A stretch of 35,702 nt of DNA from Tistlia consotensis USBA 355 (GCF_900177295.1 NZ_FWZX01000005.1:289269-324970), one strand, 5' to 3'; counted from the stretch's first letter, positions 1 through 11,013 are shown. A program made the numbers and translations. Notes: generated from the sequence alone by a model not told the origin.

Positions 1-1027
<1,027 letters not shown>

Positions 1028-1312
1028 GAGAAGTCATCCCCCAATGAGGCCGTCGGGCCGGCGCAGGCGATCCGGACGACCGAGTCGCACTCGGAGCCGG
1101 TCGTGCCGCGTCGTCATCTGTCGAATCCAACGCCGCGCGCTGACGCCCGCCCCCGTGACCCCTTCAATTCGTGCACCGGCCGTTTGGTTCCATCGAGGAC
1201 TGCGGACGGCACGCGCAGAGATCCCGAGATGCGGTACGCCGATGCCCCCTGCACCCGCCGGATCGCAGGCTGTATGGTGCCGGCTGGCAAGGCAGCAGCG
1301 ACAAGGATCCCA
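1028..1312. other. Divergent intergenic region
   Basis: These 285 bases separate the HAMP sensor gene from the response regulator and must hold both promoters. I see no convincing -35/-10 pair, palindrome or RNA gene. Open frames crossing it lack ribosome sites and recognisable proteins. Confidence 0.5.
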
Positions 1313-1687
1313 ATGTCTGGCGAGAAGAGCGATCGGCCGCGCATCCTGGTCGTCGAGGACGAGGTCATGATCTGCGTCATGATCGAGGACCTGCTGGACG
1401 ATGCCGGCTACCGCGCCGTCGGCCCGGCGACGACACTGGCCGAGGGACTCGCCCTGGTCGAGGCGGGCGGCTTCGACGGCGCCCTGCTCGACCTCAGCCT
1501 GGCCGGCGAGCCGGCCTATCCGATCGCCGAGGCGCTGGCCGAGCGCGCCCTGCCCTTCGCCTTCCTCACCGGCAGCGACGGCAGCGCGCTGGAGGCGCGC
1601 TTCGCCGCCGCGCCGGTGCTGCAGAAGCCTTTCGAGCAGGCCCAGCTGGAACGCACGCTGCAGGCACTCCTCGCAGAGGCGCACTGA
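1313..1687 (+). CDS. Single-domain response regulator (CheY-like receiver)
   Basis: The product is a 124-residue stand-alone receiver domain with no output domain. It opens with the acidic pocket (LVVEDEVM, residues about 12-19). The phospho-acceptor Asp sits in GALLDLSLAGEP, the switch Thr in FLTGSDG, and the conserved Lys in VLQKPF. The ATG at 1313 is chosen because AAGGA lies a few bases upstream and because the domain begins at once. The open frame extends upstream to 1103 without recognisable protein. Such proteins act as phosphate sinks or relays or bind a partner. The divergent HAMP sensor is a natural candidate partner by position only. Confidence 0.88.
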   Translation: MSGEKSDRPRILVVEDEVMICVMIEDLLDDAGYRAVGPATTLAEGLALVEAGGFDGALLDLSLAGEPAYPIAEALAERALPFAFLTGSDGSALEARFAAAPVLQKPFEQAQLERTLQALLAEAH

Positions 1688-2248
1688 GCCGCCACGGCTG
1701 GAGGCGCCGTCACCCGCCTGCCCCGCTGCAACCGGCAGATGAAGTTCGACGACCGCCGTCCTGTTCGCGGCAGGCTTCGGCACGCCGCCCCGGCCCCTCG
1801 CTGCATTCCCTAGCATCCGAAGTAAATTCGGCGATCGCCGCCTCGCGACCTGCATCCGATCTCTCTTGGCCAGGTCCTCGAACTGCCGGTAGCCAGTAAC
1901 GCCCCGTTCCCCGCGCATTCGATCGCAGCAGAGGAAGCTCGATCCACTGCACGATACTGTAAATTCCGGCTCATGCGCATGGATCGAATACCGGGTCTCC
2001 ACTCCGTCGCCGCGGCGCAGCCGAAGAACAGCGTGCAATTTTCGGGAGATGCCAGCGAGAAGAGCGGGTCGAAATATCGATCCCGAGATTTCAGATAAAA
2101 CAACTGAACAGTGCAAATTATCTCCGAATAATTACCTCATCAGCCGACGTAAATACTGGACGATTAAGTCGTTGTTAAGATCCAAGGCGTCGAGTCGAAG
2201 CAACCACGAAGCACGCACGTGCAGTCTGAAGGAGGAATCGTACCGAAG
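1688..2248. other. 561-bp intergenic region, AT-richer towards its right end
   Basis: No recognisable gene lies between the receiver gene and the chemotaxis receptor. The last ~160 bases (about 2090-2230) are clearly richer in A and T than the surroundings and probably carry the receptor promoter. Minus-strand frames here (for example 1810-2103) resemble no protein I know and lack ribosome sites. Only short 5-bp inverted repeats are present. Confidence 0.55.
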
Positions 2249-4351
2249 ATGGGCCGTTTCAGATTGACGATCCGGACCAGCCTGCTGCTGGTCACGGGCC
2301 TGCTGTCCGCCGGAGTCGTTGCCCTGGCCGGCATTTCGAGTCTGACCGCCTGGCAGCAGATGCAGCAGTCGGCACGCGTCGTCGCCAGCAACCGCACCGC
2401 CGACCTGCTGCTGACCGGCGCCGGCAGCTGGGCGGTAGAGCGCGGCGTGACGAACGCGGCCCTGTCGGCACCGGAAGCGATCGACGGCGTGACCCGCAAG
2501 GCGATCGACGAGCGGCGCCGGGCCGCCGACAGCGCCATGGCCAGCGCTCTCCAGGAGATCGAGAGCGGTCCGGAATTCCAGGGGCGCGATGCCCTGGTCT
2601 CCGCCCTGCGGGCCGATCACAGCGCGCTCGACGCCCTGCGCAAGCAGGCCGACGAGGCGCTCGCACAGCCGAGGCAGGCGCGCCCGGCCGCGACGGCCGC
2701 GTCCTGGGCTCCCGGCATCACCAAGGTCATCATGGCCTCGCAGCGCCTGCGCCTCGCGGCCCAGTACCTGCCTCGCAACGCGCAGACCAGCATCCTGCTG
2801 GCCCAGGACGTCAAGCACGCGGTCTGGACCATGAGCGAGTACGCCGGACGCGAGCGCGCCATCGTCGGCGGCCTGGTGTCGTCCGGCACCGCGATGACCC
2901 CGCAGACATTGCAGACGCTGGCCGGTCTGCGCGGCCGGGTCGAGCAGGCCTGGTCGGGGATCGAAGCCTACCTGGAGAAGGCCGAGGCGGCGCCGGAGAT
3001 CCGGGCGCAGGCCGACGCCGTGCGGACGGCCTTCTTCGACAAGTTCGAAGCCGTGCGCAAGCAGGTCTACGCCGCCGGCGAGGCGGGCAAGCCCTATCCG
3101 ATCGACGCCCACGACTGGATCGCGGACGCAACCGCCGGCATCGACAGCCTGCTGGCCCTGGCCAAGCTCGCGGGAACGGTCAGCGCCACCCTGGCCGCCC
3201 AGTCGCGCAGCCTGGGGACCACGCAGATGGCCGTCAACGCGACGCTGCTCGTCATGGCCGGCGGCCTCGCCCTGCTCGCCTTCTGGATCGTGATCTGGCG
3301 CGTCGTCAGGCCGATCAACCGCCTCACCGGTGGCATGCAGGAACTGGCCGAGGGCAACCTGGAGGTCGAGCTGCCGGACGGGTCCCGCGGCGACGAGGTC
3401 GCCCTGATGTCCCAGGCAGTCGAGGTCTTCCGACAGAACGCGCTCGACGTGCGGCGTCTCGAGGCGGAGCAGAAGGCCGGCGCCGAACGGGCCGAAGCGG
3501 ACAAGCGCCGGGCGATGAACGAGCTCGCCGAAACCTTCGAGGCCAGCGTCAAGGGCGTCGTCGAGGCGGTCGCCCAGGCGGCCGCCGAGATGGAGGCGAC
3601 GGCCGGCAACCTGTCGACGACGGCCGACCAGACGAACGGCCAGGTGACGACCGTGGCGAGCGCCGCCACGCAAGCCTCCGGCAACGTCCAGACCGTGGCC
3701 TCGGCGTCGGAGGAGCTGGCCGCCTCGATCTCGGAGATCGGCCGCCAGGCGGGCGAGTCGCGCACCATCGCGACCACCGCGGTCGACAAGGCCGAGGCGA
3801 CGAACCGCCAGATCGAAGGCCTGGTCGAGGCGGCCCAGAAGATCGGCGACGTGATCTCCCTGATCCAGGACATCGCGGGGCAGACGAACCTGCTGGCGCT
3901 CAACGCGACGATCGAGGCGGCCCGGGCCGGCGACGCCGGCAAGGGCTTCGCGGTGGTCGCGAGCGAGGTCAAGGTGCTCGCCAATCAGGTCGCCCAGGCG
4001 ACCAGCGACATCTCCATCCAGGTCCACGGCATCCAGAGCGCGACCGGCGAGGCGGCCGGCTCGATCAAGGAGATCGCGCACACGATCGCCGAGATCAACG
4101 AGAATGCCGCCTCCATCGCCTCTGCCGTCGAGCAGCAGAACGCGGCGACGAACGAGATCGCCCGCAACGTCCAGGAAGCCTCGGCCGGCACCGCCGAGGT
4201 CTCCCGCAACGCCGAGGGACTGAAGGCGGCCGCCCAGGAAACCGGCGCCGCGGCCAGCCAGATGCTGCAGGCCTCCGGCGGCCTGTCGCGCAACGCTCAG
4301 CAGCTCGGACGGGAGGTCGAGGCCTTCATCGGCAAGATCCGCGCCGCCTGA
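2249..4351 (+). CDS. Methyl-accepting chemotaxis protein
   Basis: This is a 700-residue inner-membrane chemoreceptor. It has a first membrane helix at about residues 10-30 and a mostly helical periplasmic sensor of about 300 residues. A second membrane helix lies at about 330-350. A HAMP domain follows (from [19 protein letters not shown]), then the signalling domain. The hallmark hairpin tip is seen around residues 541-575 ([29 protein letters not shown]). The sensor contains a VERG-type helix but I cannot name its ligand. There is no C-terminal NWETF-like CheR-binding pentapeptide. ATG 2249 is preceded by AAGGAGGA at 2229-2236. A GTG at 2219 is the alternative start. No che genes are adjacent, so it is an orphan receptor. 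Confidence 0.93.
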   Translation: MGRFRLTIRTSLLLVTGLLSAGVVALAGISSLTAWQQMQQSARVVASNRTADLLLTGAGSWAVERGVTNAALSAPEAIDGVTRKAIDERRRAADSAMASALQEIESGPEFQGRDALVSALRADHSALDALRKQADEALAQPRQARPAATAASWAPGITKVIMASQRLRLAAQYLPRNAQTSILLAQDVKHAVWTMSEYAGRERAIVGGLVSSGTAMTPQTLQTLAGLRGRVEQAWSGIEAYLEKAEAAPEIRAQADAVRTAFFDKFEAVRKQVYAAGEAGKPYPIDAHDWIADATAGIDSLLALAKLAGTVSATLAAQSRSLGTTQMAVNATLLVMAGGLALLAFWIVIWRVVRPINRLTGGMQELAEGNLEVELPDGSRGDEVALMSQAVEVFRQNALDVRRLEAEQKAGAERAEADKRRAMNELAETFEASVKGVVEAVAQAAAEMEATAGNLSTTADQTNGQVTTVASAATQASGNVQTVASASEELAASISEIGRQAGESRTIATTAVDKAEATNRQIEGLVEAAQKIGDVISLIQDIAGQTNLLALNATIEAARAGDAGKGFAVVASEVKVLANQVAQATSDISIQVHGIQSATGEAAGSIKEIAHTIAEINENAASIASAVEQQNAATNEIARNVQEASAGTAEVSRNAEGLKAAAQETGAAASQMLQASGGLSRNAQQLGREVEAFIGKIRAA

Positions 4352-4361
4352 CCGCCCGCCA

Positions 4362-4406
4362 CCTGCCCACCGGCCGCCTGCCCACCGGCCGCCTGCCCAC
4401 CCGCCG
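4362..4406. repeat. Three tandem copies of a 15-bp unit
   Basis: The unit CCTGCCCACCGGCCG occurs at 4362-4376 and 4377-4391, with a third copy at 4392-4406 carrying one change. It lies just after the chemoreceptor stop codon and runs into the convergent-gene hairpin. Confidence 0.85.
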
Positions 4407-4424
4407 GCGACCGCCGGCGGGGCA
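4394..4424. terminator. Probable bidirectional terminator hairpin
   Basis: CCGCCGGC (4401-4408) pairs with GCCGGCGG (4413-4420) across a GACC loop. Alternatively TGCCC (4394-4398) and GGGCA (4420-4424) extend the stem around a bulge. It lies between the convergent chemoreceptor and exported-protein genes. No U-tract follows. Confidence 0.6.
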
Positions 4425-4460
4425 GGCCCGGGCGGGCGGGCTCCGCGGCGGCCGCGACGG

Positions 4461-5009
4461 TCAGCCCGGAATCCCGTCGAAGCGGATGATCGCCTCGTGC
4501 TGGCCCTTGGCGCCGACCGACAGGTCCGCGGTCTGCTCGAAGCGCTTGCCCTGCGGGCCCTCGGCGGTCGCGACCACCTTGTAGTGGTCGGCCGGCAGGT
4601 CGACGAGCAGCCAGGGCGCGGCGCACTTCATCGAGAAGACCTGCTTGCCCTTGCCGTTCTCGATGCGGGCCATGACGTCCGGCAGGTAGCCGCCGCCCTT
4701 GACGGTGAACACCAGCTTGGCGGCGAAGTTCTTCCAGCGCGGATCGCTGCGGCTGTCCTCGCCGACGCCGGTGCAGGCGTAGCGGATGCCGTCCTTGGTC
4801 AGGATCTTGTCGTTCGAGGCCATCTCGTCGACGGCGGCGACCTGGGTCTTGACGCCGGTCGGCCCGGCCAGGCCGGCCGGCAGGTCGCGGCTGGGAATGC
4901 CGACCTCGCTGGAGGTCATGGTCGACTGCGCATCGGCGACGGAGAACGCGGCACCGCCGGCCAGGAGGGCGGCGGCGGCGACCAGCGGAAGGATCGTTGA
5001 ACGAGCCAT
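4461..5009 (-). CDS. Exported protein with carboxypeptidase-regulatory-like fold (function unknown)
   Basis: This 182-residue protein has an evident signal peptide (basic start MARS, hydrophobic core, Ala-rich cleavage region ending near VADA). The mature part contains GIRYACTGVGEDSR, then KLVFTVKGGGYLPDVMARIE and LLVDLPADHYKVVATAEG. This pattern resembles small periplasmic proteobacterial proteins annotated as carboxypeptidase-regulatory-like (beta-sandwich) domains. Two Cys in the mature part could form a disulphide. ATG 5009 is chosen because it begins a proper signal peptide with GGAG upstream. ATG 5027 is possible. It is convergent with the chemoreceptor and divergent from the antiporter. 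No enzymatic motif is seen. Confidence 0.78.
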   Translation of the reverse strand: MARSTILPLVAAAALLAGGAAFSVADAQSTMTSSEVGIPSRDLPAGLAGPTGVKTQVAAVDEMASNDKILTKDGIRYACTGVGEDSRSDPRWKNFAAKLVFTVKGGGYLPDVMARIENGKGKQVFSMKCAAPWLLVDLPADHYKVVATAEGPQGKRFEQTADLSVGAKGQHEAIIRFDGIPG

Positions 5010-5221
5010 GGCTCTGCTCCATTGCATGTCCGTTCCCCCGCGCGGAGCAACGTGCCGCCGGGGTCCCGGTTCCACGGCCCCCATGGCCGTTTTGGCGCAG
5101 GCGGCGGCCGCCGGGGCCTGACTCGGCAAGGCCGGACTCCTGCAATCCTGCTATAGTCGCGTCAGACGCGCAGTGTGAGCGCCGCCGCTACAACCCCAGG
5201 ACCACAGAACCGCTTCCCGCC

Positions 5222-7132
5222 ATGGCCAGCCTGGAACCCGTCAACGCGGTCCTCCTGATCGGCGCCGCGCTGGTGCTGCTCGGCATCTTCTCGAGCCTGG
5301 TCGCGACGCGCTTCGGCGCGCCGCTGCTGCTGGTCTTCCTGGTCGTCGGCATGCTGGCCGGCGAGGACGGCCCCGGCGGCATCGAGTTCGCCGACTATCA
5401 GGCGACCTACCTGATCGGCTCGCTGGCGCTCTCGATCATCCTGTTCGACGGCGGCCTCAGGACCAGGCTCTCGACCTTCCGTGGCGCGCTCGCGCCGGCG
5501 CTGCTGCTCTCGACCCTCGGCGTGCTGATCACGGCCGGCATCACCGGCGGGGTCGCCGCCCTGCTGATCGGCGGCCTGACGCCGCTGCAGGGCCTGCTGC
5601 TCGGCGCGATCGTCGCCTCGACCGACGCCGCCGCGGTGTTCTTCCTGCTGCGCACCGGCGGGCTCAGGCTGCAGAGCCGGGTCGGCTCGCTGCTCGAGAT
5701 CGAGTCGGGCACCAACGACCCGATGGCGGTCTTCCTGGTGCTGATGCTGACCGAGCTGCTGCTGGCCGGCGTCGACACGCCCGGCTGGGAGCTGCTGCGC
5801 CACCTCGCCGAGCAGGGCGCGATCGGCGCCGCCCTGGGTCTGGCCGGCGGCTTCGCGGTGGTCGGCCTGCTCAACCGCGTCCAGATGCCGGGCGGCCTGC
5901 ACCCGCTGTTCGTCGTCGCGGTCGCGGTCGCGATCTATGCCGCGACCTCGCTGCTCGGCGGCAGCGGCCTGCTGGCCGTCTACCTGGCCGGGCTGGTCGT
6001 CGCCAACCGGCCGGTGCGCGCCTATCCCTCGATCGTCGGCTTCCACGACGCCGCGACCTGGCTCTGCCAGATCGTCATGTTCATCGTGCTCGGCCTGCTG
6101 GTCACGCCCGGGACGCTGCTCGACTACGTGCTGCCCGGCATCCTGCTGGCCCTGGTGCTGATCCTGGTCGCCCGGCCGCTGGCCGTCTGGCTCTGCCTCT
6201 GGCCCTTCGGCTTCGAGGACAAGGAGAAGCTGTTCATCTCCTGGGTCGGGCTGCGCGGCGCCGTCTCGATCTTCCTCGCGGCGATCCCGACCCTGACCGG
6301 CGTCGCCTACGGCGAGGCCTTCTTCAACATCGCCTTCTTCGTCGTCCTGGTCTCGCTGCTGGTCCAGGGCTGGAGCCTGACCGGCGTGGCGCGCTACCTC
6401 GGCATGGCGTTGAGGCGCACGGCGCCCAGCGTGCAGCGGGTCGAGCTCGACATCCCCGGCCAGACCGAGCGGGAGATGGTCGGCTACCCGATCTCGACCG
6501 ACAGCCTGATCCTGGCGCTGAGCCGGCTGCCGGCCTGGGCCCGTGTCGTGCTGGTCGTGCGCGAGCGCGAAATCCTGAGTGCGGCGGAGGCCGGGCCGCT
6601 GCATCCCGGCGACTACGTCTACATCCTGACGCCGCCGGACCGGGTGCGCCGGCTCGACCGCCTGTTCGAGGAGTCGCCGGACGTCACGCGCCGGCTCACC
6701 GCCCCTTTCGGCGAGCTGCCGCTGAACGGCGAGGCACGGCTCGCCGAGGTCGCCGGCCTCTACGGCCTGACGCTGCCCGACGCCGAGCGCGAGCTGACCG
6801 TCGCCGGCTACTTCGACGCCCACCTCGGCGCGTCGGCACAGCCGGGTGTCCGCCTGCGCCTCGGCGCCGCCACGCTGGTCGCGCGCAGCCTCGAGGCCGG
6901 GCGCGTCCGGCGTGCCGGCCTGCAGCTCGACGAGCTGGTTGAGGAGCTGGTCGCGACGGCCCTGGCGCGGCACGGCCTGCGCGAGCGGCTCGGCAAGCTC
7001 GGCCGGCCCGGGACGTCCGGCAGGCTCGGCCGGCGGCTCCGCCGGATCCGCCTGCCCCTGCCCCGGCGCCGGCCACGGGCAACAGCAGATCCAGCACCCG
7101 ACGCTCCCTACGATGCGTCGTCCGAGCAGTAA
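5222..7132 (+). CDS. nhaP2: K+/H+ antiporter, NhaP2 type (CPA1 family)
   Basis: This 636-residue inner-membrane antiporter exchanges K+ (or Na+) for H+. The first ~400 residues form about a dozen hydrophobic helices. CPA1 signatures are IVASTDAAAVFFLLR (about residues 128-142), ESGTNDPMAVFLV (about 161-173, with the ion-binding Asn-Asp pair) and WVGLRGAVSIFLAAIP (about 340-355). The C-terminal cytoplasmic part fits a TrkA_C/RCK_C domain (about residues 405-485), then a CorC/HlyC-like domain, as in NhaP2/CvrA. It ends in a very basic Arg/Pro-rich tail. The upstream TATAGT (about 5152) could be a -10 element. ATG 5222 begins the first membrane helix; the frame is open further upstream but lacks recognisable protein. 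Confidence 0.9.
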   Translation: MASLEPVNAVLLIGAALVLLGIFSSLVATRFGAPLLLVFLVVGMLAGEDGPGGIEFADYQATYLIGSLALSIILFDGGLRTRLSTFRGALAPALLLSTLGVLITAGITGGVAALLIGGLTPLQGLLLGAIVASTDAAAVFFLLRTGGLRLQSRVGSLLEIESGTNDPMAVFLVLMLTELLLAGVDTPGWELLRHLAEQGAIGAALGLAGGFAVVGLLNRVQMPGGLHPLFVVAVAVAIYAATSLLGGSGLLAVYLAGLVVANRPVRAYPSIVGFHDAATWLCQIVMFIVLGLLVTPGTLLDYVLPGILLALVLILVARPLAVWLCLWPFGFEDKEKLFISWVGLRGAVSIFLAAIPTLTGVAYGEAFFNIAFFVVLVSLLVQGWSLTGVARYLGMALRRTAPSVQRVELDIPGQTEREMVGYPISTDSLILALSRLPAWARVVLVVREREILSAAEAGPLHPGDYVYILTPPDRVRRLDRLFEESPDVTRRLTAPFGELPLNGEARLAEVAGLYGLTLPDAERELTVAGYFDAHLGASAQPGVRLRLGAATLVARSLEAGRVRRAGLQLDELVEELVATALARHGLRERLGKLGRPGTSGRLGRRLRRIRLPLPRRRPRATADPAPDAPYDASSEQ

Positions 7133-7196
7133 TTCGGAAATGGATGCACTTTCCTGATGCATAGCCAGCACAAGAAAATTCATCTAGATTGAAGAA

Positions 7197-7709
7197 ATGA
7201 CCGGCACATCAGCCATCAACATCGTCGGGCATGAATTGGCCGATCCGCGACTGGTGCTGCTTTACGACTACTGGGCCAGCAAGTGCGACGGCCGCCCCGC
7301 GCCGCGACGGCAGGACATCGATCCGCTCGAGATCCCGCGGCTGCTGCCGATCCTCCACCTGATCGCCGTCGAGCACGATCCGCTGGTCTTCCGCCACCGG
7401 CTGATCGGCACCGACATCGTCGAGAAGATGGGCCGGGACGCCACGGGCCAGCCGGTCGGCGTCGGGCTCTACGGCCCGGCGGCGGCCGAGATCGTCGAGA
7501 CGCTGACGACCATCGTCGAGGAGGTCCGGCCCTACCGCCGGCGCGCCCGCCTGGACTGGCACGACCGGCGCTGGCTGACCGTGGAATCGCTCGAGCTGCC
7601 GCTGGTCGACGCCGGCGGGCGCGTCTCGACGATCCTGCGCGGCGCCGCCTTCGGCGGGACCCGGCCGCCGCAGGCCGAGCGCCTCCGCTTCGAGCCCTTC
7701 GAGCCGTAG
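7197..7709 (+). CDS. PAS_5-type domain protein
   Basis: This 170-residue soluble protein fits the PAS_5 (PF07310-type) family common in Rhodospirillales and relatives. The family signature runs from ADPRLVLLYDYWASKCDGR through IPRLLPILHLIAVEHDPLVF, then FRHRLIGTDIVEKMGRD. A C-terminal segment VESLELPLVDAGGR closes the PAS fold. No output domain is attached, so it is probably a sensor or adaptor module with an unknown ligand. The upstream 64 bases after the antiporter stop are AT-rich and could hold a promoter. The next gene is a paralogue, indicating tandem duplication. Confidence 0.83.
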   Translation: MTGTSAINIVGHELADPRLVLLYDYWASKCDGRPAPRRQDIDPLEIPRLLPILHLIAVEHDPLVFRHRLIGTDIVEKMGRDATGQPVGVGLYGPAAAEIVETLTTIVEEVRPYRRRARLDWHDRRWLTVESLELPLVDAGGRVSTILRGAAFGGTRPPQAERLRFEPFEP

Positions 7710-7724
7710 CGCCGGCGGGCCGAC

Positions 7725-8300
7725 GTGCCGGACCGTCGCCCCCCGCCCCTCCCGTCCCAGCGGCAGAACGACCCCGCCTCGGCGGCACCTGCCCTGCACC
7801 AGGAATTCGCCGACCCGAGGCTGCCGTCGCTGTTCGACCACTGGCAGGCGATCCGCGGCACGCGGATCGCGCCGCTCGGCCGGGACCTTGAGCTGGCCGC
7901 GATCCCGAGGCTGCTGCCGATCATCGACCTGATCGAGGTGCTGCGCGCGCCGCTGCGCTTCCGGCATCGGCTGTTCGGCAGCGAGCTGGTCGCGCGCAAC
8001 GGCCGCGACGTCACCGGCCTGGAGATCGACGCCGCCCTGCACGGCGACGCCGCGACGGAGATCCGGGCCACCCTCGCGACCATCGTCGAGCAGGTCCGGC
8101 CCTACCGGCGGCTCGCGCGCCAGGACTGGGCGAACCGCCCGTGGCTGAGCGTCGAGGCGATCGAGCTGCCGCTGGTCGACGAGACCGGCGCCGTGGTGCA
8201 GATCCTGCGCGGCGTCACCTACGGCATCGTCCAGCCGCCGCTCGAGCAGCGCCTCAGCTTCGAGCCGCTGCTGCCGCCGGAGCGGCCGGTCAGGGCGTGA
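7725..8300 (+). CDS. PAS_5-type domain protein, tandem paralogue
   Basis: The 191-residue product closely parallels its upstream neighbour: FADPRLPSLFDHWQAIRG, AIPRLLPIIDLIEVLRAPL, FRHRLFGSELVARNGRD and VEAIELPLVDETGA occupy the same positions. It carries about 20 extra Pro/Arg-rich N-terminal residues. The GTG start at 7725 is the least certain point: no good ribosome site is seen, and an internal start would remove the extension. Only about 15 bp separate it from the first paralogue, so they are probably co-transcribed. Its 3' end overlaps the convergent DMT transporter gene by 11 bp. Confidence 0.8.
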   Translation: MPDRRPPPLPSQRQNDPASAAPALHQEFADPRLPSLFDHWQAIRGTRIAPLGRDLELAAIPRLLPIIDLIEVLRAPLRFRHRLFGSELVARNGRDVTGLEIDAALHGDAATEIRATLATIVEQVRPYRRLARQDWANRPWLSVEAIELPLVDETGAVVQILRGVTYGIVQPPLEQRLSFEPLLPPERPVRA

Positions 8301-9174
8301 TCGGGGAGCGCCGGCGCAACGCGAAGCTCGACTGGAGGGCGATCGCCGAGACCACGACGGCGCCGCCGACCAGGGTCAGGTAGCTCGGCGCCTCGTCGAC
8401 CGTGATCCAGACCCAGAGCGGCCCCAGGACCAGCTGCAGGCGGCCCAGCAGGGCGACCTCCCCGGCCGGCACGTGGCGCGCCCCGATCGCGACGAGGACG
8501 TACTGGAAGCCGAGCTGCACCGTGCCGAAGATCGCGGCCAGGAGCATGTCGTGGCCGCTGATCGCGAAGGAGGGCGCCATGATCGCGCTGCCGATCAGGG
8601 CCAGGACCCCGGCCAGGGCGATGGTCGGCAGCATGTCGCGATCGGCCCGGCTGCGCAGGCAGACCAGAGTGACGCCGAAGCCGAGCACCGTGATCACGCA
8701 GAGCAGCACGCCGGCGCCCTGACCGCTGGTCAGGCCGTCGCCGGCCATCAGGGCGATGCCGCTCAGCGCGATCCCCATGGCCAGCCAGGTGACGGGCTTC
8801 AGGCGCTCGCCGAGCGCGATCCAGGCGAAGAGCGCCGCCAGGAAGGGCGAGGTCGCCCCGATGAAGACGACCTTGGCGACCGTCGTCGCCATCATCGCGA
8901 AGACGAAGGCGACGAAGGAGATTGCCATCGCGACGGCGCCGATCAGCCCGGGCCGGCCGATGTCCCGGCAGGCCTTGGGCAGGCCCCGCCAGCCGTGGCG
9001 CCAGGTCAGGAACAGCAGGATGAAGGCCAGGAACCAGGCCTGGCGCCAGAACTGCAGCGTCCAGCCGTCGCTGCTCTCGACCGCACGCACGATCGGCCCG
9101 GCCAGCGAGGTGAAGAAGCTGGCAGAGACGACGCAGGCGATGCCGTAGGCGGTCCGTTCGCTGTCGTTACCCAT
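8290..9174 (-). CDS. EamA/DMT-family transporter
   Basis: This 294-residue inner-membrane protein has about ten hydrophobic helices in two EamA-like halves. The first half carries the typical AFVFAMMATTVAKVVFIGAT and PFLAALFAWIALGERL segments, and the second carries VALLGRLQLVLGPLWVWI. Family members export amino acids or small metabolites; the substrate cannot be read from sequence. It lies 31 bp downstream of ilvD on the same strand, so co-transcription is likely and export of a branched-chain amino acid or related metabolite is a tempting but untested inference. ATG 9174 has no clear ribosome site. The gene end overlaps the convergent PAS_5 gene by 11 bp. Confidence 0.88.
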   Translation of the reverse strand: MGNDSERTAYGIACVVSASFFTSLAGPIVRAVESSDGWTLQFWRQAWFLAFILLFLTWRHGWRGLPKACRDIGRPGLIGAVAMAISFVAFVFAMMATTVAKVVFIGATSPFLAALFAWIALGERLKPVTWLAMGIALSGIALMAGDGLTSGQGAGVLLCVITVLGFGVTLVCLRSRADRDMLPTIALAGVLALIGSAIMAPSFAISGHDMLLAAIFGTVQLGFQYVLVAIGARHVPAGEVALLGRLQLVLGPLWVWITVDEAPSYLTLVGGAVVVSAIALQSSFALRRRSPITP

Positions 9175-9205
9175 GCATGACGGCGCCGCCCGCGGTCGTC
9201 CCTCG

Positions 9206-10942
9206 TCAGATGTCCGCGTAGCAGTGGGTCTCGGCGGCGCCGCCCGGATGGGTCACCGCGCCCTTTTCCGCGGAGCCGACCAGCTGGGCGTACTTCCAGA
9301 GCGCGCCCGACTGGTAGTCGGTCGTGCGCGGCTGCCAGGCCTTGCGGCGCGCCTCGAGCTCCTCGTCCGAGACCTCGACGTCCAGCGTGCCCTCGACCGC
9401 GTCGATGACGATGACGTCGCCGTCCTTGAGCAGGCCGATCGGCCCGCCGACCGCCGCCTCCGGCCCGACATGGCCGATGCAGAAGCCGCGGGTGCCGCCG
9501 GAGAAGCGGCCGTCGGTGATCAGCGCGACCTTGTCGCCCATGCCCTGGCCGTAGATCGCCGAGGTCGTCGAGAGCATCTCGCGCATGCCCGGGCCGCCCT
9601 TCGGCCCCTCGTAGCGGATCACGATGACGTCGCCCTCGCGGATGTCGCGGCGCTGGACCGCGGCGAAGGCCTCCTCCTCGCAGTCGAAGCAGCGCGCCGT
9701 GCCACGGAAGGTCAGCACCTTCATGCCGGCGACCTTGACGATCGCGCCCTCGGGCGCGAGGCGGCCGCGCAGGGTGACGACGCCGCCCGTCGGGCTGAGC
9801 GGCTTGGCGGTGGTGCGCACCACGTCCTGGTCCTCGGGGATCACGACGTGGGCCAGGTTCTCGGCCAGGGTCTTGCCGTTGACCTGGATGCAGTCGCCGT
9901 GCAGGTAGCCGCCGTCGAGCAGCGCCTTCATGATCACCGGCACGCCGCCGACCTCGTAGAGGTCCTTGGCGACGTAGCGGCCGCCCGGCTTCAGGTCGGC
10001 GATGTAGGGCGTCGACTTGAAGATCCTGCCGACCTCGTGCAGGTCGAAGTCGATGCCGGCCTCGTGGGCGATCGCCGGCAGGTGCAGGCCGCCGTTGGTC
10101 GAGCCGCCCGAGGCGGCGACGACGCGCGCGGCGTTCTCCAGGGACCTGCGGGTGACGATGTCGCGGGGCCGGATGCCGCTGGCCAGGGCCTGCATGACGA
10201 TCTGGCCGGACTGCTCGCAGAGCGCGTCGCGGCTCTCGTAGGGCGCCGGCGCGCCGGCCGAGCCGGGGATCGCGAGGCCGATCGCCTCGGAGACGCAGGC
10301 CATGGTGTTGGCGGTGAACTGGCCGCCGCAGGAGCCGGCCGAGGGACAGGCGACGCACTCCAGGGCGTGCAGGTCGGCATCGCCCATGTTGCCGGCCTGG
10401 TGCTGGCCGACCGCCTCGAAGACGTCGACCACGGTGACGTCCTTGCCCTTGAAGCGGCCGGGCAGGATCGAGCCGCCGTAGATGAAGACGCTCGGCACGT
10501 TGAGCCGGACCATGGCCATCATCATGCCGGGCAGCGACTTGTCGCAGCCGGCGAGCCCGACCAGGGCGTCGTAGCAGTGGCCGCGCATGGTCAGCTCGAC
10601 CGTGTCGGCGATCGCCTCGCGGCTGGCCAGGGACGACTTCATGCCCTGGTGGCCCATGGCGATGCCGTCGGTCACGGTGATCGTGGTGAACTCGCGCGGG
10701 GTGCCGCCGGCCGCCTTGACGCCGAGCTTGACCGCCTGGGCCTGGCGCGACAGCGAGATGTTGCAGGGCGCCGCCTCGTTCCAGCAGGTCGCGACGCCGA
10801 CGAAGGGCTGCGCGATCTCCTCCTCCGTCATGCCCATCGCATAGTAGTAGCTGCGGTGCGGCGCCCGGTCCGGGCCGACCGAGACGTGCCGGCTGGGCAG
10901 CTTGGCCTTGTCGAACTTGGGCTTGGCGGTGTCGAGCGGCAT
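9206..10942 (-). CDS. ilvD: Dihydroxy-acid dehydratase
   Basis: This 578-residue enzyme of isoleucine, valine and pantothenate synthesis dehydrates 2,3-dihydroxy-3-methyl-butanoate or -pentanoate to the 2-oxo acid. It matches IlvD throughout: [13 protein letters not shown] (Cys60), [14 protein letters not shown] (Cys133, and Lys135 as expected carbamylated Mg ligand), and [19 protein letters not shown] (Cys205). These give the three Fe-S cysteines. [20 protein letters not shown] is near the C-terminus. ATG 10942 is preceded by GGGAG at about 9-10 nt. Full length for the family, with no defect. It lies after the cyclase gene on the same strand with a 129-bp gap, which probably carries its own promoter. 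Confidence 0.97.
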   Translation of the reverse strand: MPLDTAKPKFDKAKLPSRHVSVGPDRAPHRSYYYAMGMTEEEIAQPFVGVATCWNEAAPCNISLSRQAQAVKLGVKAAGGTPREFTTITVTDGIAMGHQGMKSSLASREAIADTVELTMRGHCYDALVGLAGCDKSLPGMMMAMVRLNVPSVFIYGGSILPGRFKGKDVTVVDVFEAVGQHQAGNMGDADLHALECVACPSAGSCGGQFTANTMACVSEAIGLAIPGSAGAPAPYESRDALCEQSGQIVMQALASGIRPRDIVTRRSLENAARVVAASGGSTNGGLHLPAIAHEAGIDFDLHEVGRIFKSTPYIADLKPGGRYVAKDLYEVGGVPVIMKALLDGGYLHGDCIQVNGKTLAENLAHVVIPEDQDVVRTTAKPLSPTGGVVTLRGRLAPEGAIVKVAGMKVLTFRGTARCFDCEEEAFAAVQRRDIREGDVIVIRYEGPKGGPGMREMLSTTSAIYGQGMGDKVALITDGRFSGGTRGFCIGHVGPEAAVGGPIGLLKDGDVIVIDAVEGTLDVEVSDEELEARRKAWQPRTTDYQSGALWKYAQLVGSAEKGAVTHPGGAAETHCYADI

Positions 10943-10990
10943 AGGACGAAACTCCCTTCCCGGCGTGGTCTTCTCGAGGCTCTTGTCGGT

Positions 10991-11013
10991 CTTCGGCCGG
11001 ACGGTAGCCGAAG
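10991..11013. terminator. Small hairpin between the cyclase gene and ilvD
   Basis: CTTCGGC (10991-10997) pairs with GCCGAAG (11007-11013) around a 9-nt loop. It could end the cyclase transcript or form part of the ilvD leader. No U-tract follows, so the assignment is weak. Confidence 0.3.

Noticed and set aside
1810-2103. Possible small minus-strand gene before the chemoreceptor
   Set aside because: No ribosome site, no recognisable family, and lower GC consistent with a promoter region.
5162-7183. Long minus-strand frame (673 codons) over the antiporter gene
   Set aside because: Gln/Asp/Arg-rich translation without family resemblance, antisense to a clear CPA1 antiporter; typical of GC-rich DNA.
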